Assembly (NCBI RefSeq): GCF_008919445.1
Contig: NZ_VSLG01000017.1
Span: 1-64,000 of the forward strand
Direction: 5' to 3'
DNA: 64,000 nucleotides
DNA from: Serinicoccus kebangsaanensis
Lineage (GTDB): Bacteria; Actinomycetota; Actinomycetes; Actinomycetales; Dermatophilaceae
A model generated the notes under the pieces. That model was given only the letters and a program-made list of their open reading frames with translations. It was not told where the DNA came from and searched no databases. The position numbers and the translations under genes were made by a program. Positions within the stretch are counted from its first letter, which is position 1, and every line of letters starts with the position of its first letter. Below are positions 59,419-64,000 of this stretch, piece after piece.

Positions 59419-60933
59419 TCAGGCGTTGGCATGCGTGGCTGGGGTGGGTTCGTCCACGGGAGCTTCCGTCGGAGGCAGGGCGAGTGCCATCCCCGCGTCG
59501 CGACGGACGTTGACCAGGCCGGCGGCGACGATGCCGAGGTGCCGCTGGCGGTCCAGGGCCGCCTCGATCTGGGCACGGGTCGTCTGACCGTCCACGACGA
59601 CCAGCAGCACGGACTCGGCGGCGCTCATCGCGGCGTCGCTGTCCGCGGTGCCCGAGGGCGCGGCGTTGAAGATGACGTAGTCGTAGTCCGAGCGCACACG
59701 GTCCACGAGCTCCCGCAGGGCGGGGCCGCCCTGGAGGTCGCGGATGCCGGCGGGGTCGTGGCCGATCGGCAGGACGTCGATGCCGTGGACCGAACGGACA
59801 GCGTCGTGGAAGAGCTCGTTGCGGCCGAGGATGTCGGACAGGCCGGGGCGACCCTCGACCCCCAGAGCGGTGTGCAGGCCCTCGGCGTAGGCGTCGGCGT
59901 CGACGACCAGGACGGAGTACCCGGCATCGGCCAGGCTGATGCCGAGGTTGGGCACCACCAGCGACTGCGGGTTCTTGCCGACACCGGAGACGACGAGCAC
60001 GTGCGGTCGGGCGCAGTTCGCGACGACACCGGCACGGAGCTGCCGGAAGGCCTCCCGGACGTGCGCGAGACCCTCCTCGTCGTGCTTGTGCCTGACGCGC
60101 GGGATCGAGGCGAAGACCGGCAGGCCGCTGACGGAGAAGTCCTCCTCCGAGCGGACCACGTCCTGGCGCCACTCGCGGAGGAGTGCCGCCAGCACGGCGA
60201 GAACGGCCCCGACCACAGCGGCCAGCGCCAGCAGCAGCCAGGACGGGACGCCGTCCGGCGCGGTGGGCTCCTCGGCCGGGTTCAGGACGGTGCCGGGGTC
60301 GGTGCTCACCACCTGCTCGGCGCTGAGGTTGGCGTTGAGCTGGGCCAGCCGGTCGGTGAACAGCTGGACCTGCTGCTGGGCGAACCCGCCCACCCCGTCC
60401 GCGGCGTCGCGCAGGCTCTGCTGGGCCGACTCCGCCTGAGACTCCAGACCCTCGATGCGGCTCTCCTGCAGCTCCGTGGCGGCGGTGCCGCGATATGCCA
60501 GGAACGAGTCGGCGAAGGCCTGGGCACCCGAACGGGCGTTCTCGGGGGTGTCGCTGGTGTAGGCGATCTCGAGGGTCTGCGTCGCATCCAGGACGCGCAC
60601 GGCCAGCTCGCCGTCCTCGTCACGGAGCAGGCGCCCGGCATCCTCGGAGGCCAGCGCGGCCACGGCGGGGGTGGTCACGGTGCGCGCCTCGGTCTGCATG
60701 GCGATGGTGTTCTGCGTCCCGCTCGTGGTGGCCACCTCGGGGGAGAGCGGACTGCCCGGCACCGGCTTCAGCAGGACGACCGAACGTGCGGTGTAGCTGG
60801 ACTCCTGGGTGGCGGCATACGCGGCCGCCAACCCGACGACGAGGGCGAGGGTGAGCAGCATCACCCACGGATGGTGCCGTGCTGCCGTCAGCACGGATGG
60901 GAGACCGCGGGGTCCGCCCTGCCTGTCGTTCAC
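59419..60933 (-). CDS. Wzz/CapB-like chain-length regulator with degenerate tyrosine-kinase domain
   Basis: A 504-residue protein. The N-terminal membrane segment (PWVMLLTLALVVGLAAAYAA), a periplasmic coiled region and a second helix (SWLLLALAAVVGAVLAVLAAL) form the Wzz part. The C-terminal domain (about 270-490) resembles CpsD/BY-kinases, with SVLVVDADAYAEGLHTALGV (Walker A'-like). The Walker A position reads SGVGKNPQSLV instead of GEGKST, and there is no C-terminal tyrosine cluster, so kinase activity is doubtful. GTG 60933 follows an AGGGGG site. Likely a scaffold for polymerisation length. Confidence 0.82.
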   Translation of the reverse strand: MNDRQGGPRGLPSVLTAARHHPWVMLLTLALVVGLAAAYAATQESSYTARSVVLLKPVPGSPLSPEVATTSGTQNTIAMQTEARTVTTPAVAALASEDAGRLLRDEDGELAVRVLDATQTLEIAYTSDTPENARSGAQAFADSFLAYRGTAATELQESRIEGLESQAESAQQSLRDAADGVGGFAQQQVQLFTDRLAQLNANLSAEQVVSTDPGTVLNPAEEPTAPDGVPSWLLLALAAVVGAVLAVLAALLREWRQDVVRSEEDFSVSGLPVFASIPRVRHKHDEEGLAHVREAFRQLRAGVVANCARPHVLVVSGVGKNPQSLVVPNLGISLADAGYSVLVVDADAYAEGLHTALGVEGRPGLSDILGRNELFHDAVRSVHGIDVLPIGHDPAGIRDLQGGPALRELVDRVRSDYDYVIFNAAPSGTADSDAAMSAAESVLLVVVDGQTTRAQIEAALDRQRHLGIVAAGLVNVRRDAGMALALPPTEAPVDEPTPATHANA

Positions 60934-61017
60934 AACAATCCCCCTATGGACGTCTACATGAACGAGCCCATGATACGCGCCTGACCAGTGGATCCACGCA
61001 TCGCCGGGGGTCGAGGG

Positions 61018-62370
61018 TCAGGCCGCGCCGCCCGTGGCGTCACCTCGTCGGACCGCGGCACGCAGGTCGGCCTCATTGGTGAGCGCGGTCTCGTCGTCGG
61101 TGGGAACCCCCAGCTCGTTCTCGAGCGCGTCCGCTGCGGTCTGGCCGGACTCGATCTTTCCTCGACCCAGGACCGAGCCGATGGCGCGGAGGTATGCCTT
61201 GCGCTGCGGCCTCCAGTCGAGCACCGAGACGGCGCGGCGCCGACCGCGGACGGCCATCTCCGCGCGCAGGTCGTCGTCGTCGAGCAGCTGTTCCACGGCA
61301 TCCGCGAAGGCACCGATGTCGCCTGGAGGGACGTAGAGGACCGAGTCGGCCCCGGAGATGCGCGTCTCCTTCAGGTCGAAGGCGACCGACGGCAGCCCGA
61401 AGGCCATGTACTCCATGGTCTTGTTCATCGTCGACAGGTCGTTCATCGGCGTCCGCGGGTCCGGGCCGAGACCCACGTCGGCGGCGTTGAGGTACCGCGC
61501 GATCTCGGCCGGTCCGACCCGGCCGGTGAACTCGACGTGGTCGTCGAGGTCGAGTCGGGTGCACTCCTGACGCAGCGACTCCAGGCTGTCGCCGAAGCCG
61601 AGGAGGACGGCACGCACCGAGGTGCGCCCGCGCCGGTGGACGAGCTCGTCCATGAGATGCAGGACGCTCTCCACCCCGTCCTGCGGCCCCATGATGCCGA
61701 GGTAGGCGAGCAGGTGGCTGGCACCCCCGCGCACGTCCGGGTCGGGGTGGCGGGGATACATGCTCCGGGTGTCCGGGCCGCTGCGCACCACGGTCACGTC
61801 CTGCTCGGCCAGCCCACCACGCTCCTGGGCGATCGCCTTGAACGACTCGTTGGTCGAGATCACGTGGTCGGCGGTGCGGAACGTGCACCGCTCCAGCCAG
61901 CGGAGCACCGCCAGCTCGGCGTGCTCCACAGGAGTGGTCGGCGCCCCGAACCGGGACAGGAAGAGCTCCGGGTTGAGGTCGTGGTGGTCGAAGACGAAGC
62001 GCACGCCGCGTGTCTTCCACAGCAGCGCGAGCAACCAGAAGGTGTCAGGGGGGTTGCAGGCCTGGATGACGTCGAACCCGCGTTCGCGACGCACGGTCAG
62101 GCTCAGCAACGCCGTGCGGATCCACGAGTAGGCGAACTCGTAGGCGAAGCCCGCCAGCCCCTCGGCCTCGGGTGCCGGCGGGTACTTGTACAGCGCCACT
62201 CCGTCGACCACGTGGTAGGTGGGGTCGCCAGGCCCCTGCGGGCAGATCACCGACACCTCGTAGCCGCTGTCCCGCAGCGCCTGGCACTCGAGCCAGACCC
62301 GGCGGTCCAACGGCACGGGGAGATTCTGCACGATGATCAGAATCCTGGGGGCCTGTCCGGCGCTTCTCAT
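61018..62370 (-). CDS. Family 4 glycosyltransferase
   Basis: A 450-residue GT-B enzyme. ILIIVQNLPVPLDRRVW at the N-terminus, a central HHDLNPELFLSRF, and the C-terminal nucleotide-sugar site MNKTMEYMAFGLPSVAFDL with the upstream acidic residue. It transfers a sugar (often GlcNAc/Fuc-type or mannose) in the repeat-unit pathway. ATG 62370 is the start of the minus-strand operon, divergent from the GH26-like gene. The region 60934-61017 between it and the chain-length gene holds no further gene. Confidence 0.88.
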   Translation of the reverse strand: MRSAGQAPRILIIVQNLPVPLDRRVWLECQALRDSGYEVSVICPQGPGDPTYHVVDGVALYKYPPAPEAEGLAGFAYEFAYSWIRTALLSLTVRRERGFDVIQACNPPDTFWLLALLWKTRGVRFVFDHHDLNPELFLSRFGAPTTPVEHAELAVLRWLERCTFRTADHVISTNESFKAIAQERGGLAEQDVTVVRSGPDTRSMYPRHPDPDVRGGASHLLAYLGIMGPQDGVESVLHLMDELVHRRGRTSVRAVLLGFGDSLESLRQECTRLDLDDHVEFTGRVGPAEIARYLNAADVGLGPDPRTPMNDLSTMNKTMEYMAFGLPSVAFDLKETRISGADSVLYVPPGDIGAFADAVEQLLDDDDLRAEMAVRGRRRAVSVLDWRPQRKAYLRAIGSVLGRGKIESGQTAADALENELGVPTDDETALTNEADLRAAVRRGDATGGAA

Positions 62371-62575
62371 GCGAATATTCGTTCACGACTTGGTGTCCGA
62401 GTCAACTAGGCACGCGTGCAGGGTGAACGCGACCAGCGAGGTTGGGCCGTCGCTGCGAGGGCGGCTCATATCAGGGGCCACCAGCGGTGTCGTCACGGGG
62501 GTGCCGGGGTCGTCGGAGGCGCGATCTGTAGCCCGCCTGGGAACGTTTGCGAGATTACTTTGAGAACTCACGAGT

Positions 62576-62607
62576 AACCCCCGATTTCTCGCGTGTTCTC
62601 GGGGGTT
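62576..62607. terminator. Hairpin in the divergent GT4/GH26 promoter region
   Basis: 9-bp stem AACCCCCGA / TCGGGGGTT with a 14-base loop, followed by TTTC on the plus strand. It is located in a comparatively AT-rich gap (62371-62651). It could be an attenuator or an isolated terminator. Confidence 0.45.
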
Positions 62608-62614
62608 TCAGCAA

Positions 62615-62643
62615 TTGACAGTCCTGCGAGGGCGAACTAGTTT
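62615..62643 (+). promoter_or_regulatory. Promoter of the GH26-like gene
   Basis: A consensus -35 TTGACA (62615-62620), 17-base spacer and -10 TAGTTT (62638-62643). The expected transcription start is at or a base or two before ATG 62652, so the message would be leaderless. Confidence 0.65.
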
Positions 62644-62651
62644 GCCGCTGC

Positions 62652-63665
62652 ATGTCCCGAATTTCACGAAGGTCTCTGATCAAGAACGGCGGCGCCCTGT
62701 CCCTGGGTGGTGCCGTCGCCCCTGCCCTCCTCAGCCAGGTCGAGGACCCGTCAACCCTGTTCCCCCGGGAGCCCCGCAACATCCTCCCCGCCCCTGCGGC
62801 GGGCGCCCGTTGGACCGGGCATCAGCCCGGCAAGATCTATCTCGGCATGTCGACGAACGGCGACATCACCCGCGAGGTCCGCAAGACCGGCGCCATCGGT
62901 GTCCACCGGCACTACTACCAGTGGTCCTTCGGCCGGGGCGAGCGCTCCACCATCGCCAACGACCACGCGAACCGGCGTATCCCCTGGGTCAGCTTCAAGC
63001 CCCCGGGTGGCGGCACCAACGGCTGGAAGCAGATCGCGAACGGCCAGCACGACTCGGCGATCCGTGCGCGTGCCCGCGGCTACGCCTCGTTCTCCAAGCC
63101 GATCATCGTGACCTTCCACCACGAGCCTGCCGAGGAGGCTCGCTCCAGCCGCGACCTCCCCCGTCAGTGGCAGCGGGCCTTCTGCCGCATCCACGACCTG
63201 ATGCAGGACGAGACGAACCTGCGCAACGTGGTCTTTGTGCCGATCATCGGCGACTACACCTTCAACCCGTGGAACAAGCGGGACAGGCCGGAGGACTGGG
63301 CGACGCCGGACGTGGTGCGTCGCTCTGGCTTCTTCGGGCTGGACCTCTACCAGAACCAGTCCGGTGACGGGCTCGACGAGCGCATCGGTCGCGTCCGGGA
63401 GCACCTCGCCGACGCCGGCTACCCGAACAAGATGGTCGGCATCGGTGAGACCGGCGTGGCCCTGAAGTTCCGCAACCCCAACGCGGTGACCTGGTGGCAG
63501 CAGCAGTGGCAGTGGGCCTCGCGCAACACCGACAAGATCGGCGTGATCTCCTACTTCAACAGCAACAACAACCCGTCCCGACCGGACTGGCGGCTGTCGG
63601 AGAGCCCGGCCAAGCTCACGGCCTTCCGCGCCTCGCTGTCCAGCTCGAGGTCGTGCCGCCTCTGA
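62652..63665 (+). CDS. Tat-exported GH26-like glycoside hydrolase
   Basis: A 337-residue protein with a twin-arginine signal (SRRSLIKNGGALSLGGAVAP). The TIM-barrel region has the acid/base Glu in IVTFHHEPAEEA and the nucleophile Glu in MVGIGETGVALKF, as in GH26-type retaining enzymes. It would cut or trim beta-mannan/glucan-like chains outside the cell. Its place at the end of the polysaccharide locus suggests it processes the exopolysaccharide made next door. The promoter upstream is strong and leaderless. Confidence 0.8.
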   Translation: MSRISRRSLIKNGGALSLGGAVAPALLSQVEDPSTLFPREPRNILPAPAAGARWTGHQPGKIYLGMSTNGDITREVRKTGAIGVHRHYYQWSFGRGERSTIANDHANRRIPWVSFKPPGGGTNGWKQIANGQHDSAIRARARGYASFSKPIIVTFHHEPAEEARSSRDLPRQWQRAFCRIHDLMQDETNLRNVVFVPIIGDYTFNPWNKRDRPEDWATPDVVRRSGFFGLDLYQNQSGDGLDERIGRVREHLADAGYPNKMVGIGETGVALKFRNPNAVTWWQQQWQWASRNTDKIGVISYFNSNNNPSRPDWRLSESPAKLTAFRASLSSSRSCRL

Positions 63666-63791
63666 CCGTCCCCTGACAGGCCGCCGCACCTGCGGCCCGC
63701 CCCCGACGCGCTATGCTCGCGCCTGCCCTGCACAGGGCTTCTCGTGAGCTCCGCGCGGCGGGGGCGTCTGTCGTGAAAGGGTCTGTCGGAC

Positions 63792-64000
63792 ATGTCCTTG
63801 GACGCGTGGATCACCGTCGTCGTCATCGTCGGCGTCCTCGCGGCGCTGGTGCGGCAGCGCACGAGCCCCTGGGTGGTGGTCCTCGGTGGCGTGATCGTGC
63901 TGCTCACGCTCGGCGTGATCACCCCGGCGCAGGCCTTCTCCGGCTTCTCCAACCCGGCCCCGATCACCGTCGCCGCGCTCTACGTCGTGGCGGCGGGCAT
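63792..64000 (+). CDS. SLC13-family permease, 5' part only
   Basis: The window ends inside this gene. The first 69 residues are two hydrophobic segments and the motif FSGFSNPAPITVAALYVVAAG typical of SLC13 (CitT/sulfate-dicarboxylate type) transporters. ATG 63792 follows AAAGGG and GTCGGAC. Because SLC13 members include sulfate transporters, it could feed the PAPS needed for the sulfotransferases, but citrate-type substrates are equally possible. Confidence 0.75.
   Translation, partial: MSLDAWITVVVIVGVLAALVRQRTSPWVVVLGGVIVLLTLGVITPAQAFSGFSNPAPITVAALYVVAAG

Noticed and set aside
1-64000. tRNA, rRNA, riboswitches and phage or plasmid genes
   Set aside because: I looked for tRNA-like T-arm sequences, conserved riboswitch-like leaders and integrase/replication proteins and saw none that I could support; small RNAs cannot be excluded by eye.

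Overview
The window is high-GC (about 70% or more by eye) actinobacterial DNA: GTG starts are frequent, many genes overlap by ATGA/GTGA, and families such as ECF42 sigma/DGPF pairs, DUF3817 and CGNR regulators are present. A marine or soil Micrococcales (Intrasporangiaceae/Ornithinimicrobiaceae-like) is my best guess; that is inference, since no rRNA or marker gene is present. No tRNA, rRNA, CRISPR array or intact insertion sequence was seen.

Layout. 0.2-0.9 kb: a VapBC toxin-antitoxin pair. 0.9-17.3 kb: a catabolic region. An RpiR-type regulator sits between a frameshifted sodium:solute symporter plus HAD hydrolase and a divergent amidohydrolase. Next come a methylenetetrahydrofolate-reductase-like gene, an IclR regulator, a GcvT/DmdA-like folate-dependent demethylase, and a dimethylglycine-dehydrogenase-like flavoprotein with its own ETF beta/alpha. 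Matching inverted repeats at several of these promoters suggest one IclR regulon that demethylates an unidentified N- or S-methyl compound onto tetrahydrofolate. Interleaved are a BNR-repeat protein, a SnoaL-like protein and a DGPF/ECF42 sigma module. 17.4-22.6 kb: a small-molecule kinase and a branched-chain 2-oxoacid dehydrogenase operon (E1alpha-E1beta-E2) with a divergent Lrp regulator. 22.7-27 kb: LysE exporter, GNAT, CGNR regulator with divergent MFS exporter, quinone oxidoreductase. 27-32 kb: a five-gene DAP/lysine-type operon (dapB-dapA-dapD-aminotransferase-decarboxylase). 32.4-34.3 kb: a two-component system. 34.9-37.8 kb: a DUF4353 lipoprotein / VTC domain / DUF4956 operon. 38-42 kb: an esterase and an ATP-grasp enzyme separated by a repeat-flanked AbiEi/DUF559-like gene and a DUF3817 membrane protein.

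42-63.7 kb: an apparent sulfated-exopolysaccharide locus. An atypical OmpR-type regulator diverges from a 1714-residue secreted PKD-repeat protein. This is followed by a lipoprotein, a membrane protein, a double-domain sulfotransferase and a second sulfotransferase. A convergent operon encodes a GT4 glycosyltransferase, a Wzz/CpsD-like protein, a kinase-like protein, a flippase, a third sulfotransferase protein, a fused polymerase/chain-length protein and a GT2 glycosyltransferase. A Tat-exported GH26-like glycan hydrolase and the start of an SLC13 permease close the window. Together they would make, sulfate, flip, polymerise and trim an extracellular polysaccharide.

The most unusual global signal is a 7-mer, GTATGCC/GGCATAC. 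I count about 61 copies by eye on both strands, roughly ten times what base composition predicts, and it is used against codon preference. It is about four times sparser in the 42-64 kb polysaccharide region, which hints that this locus has a different history.
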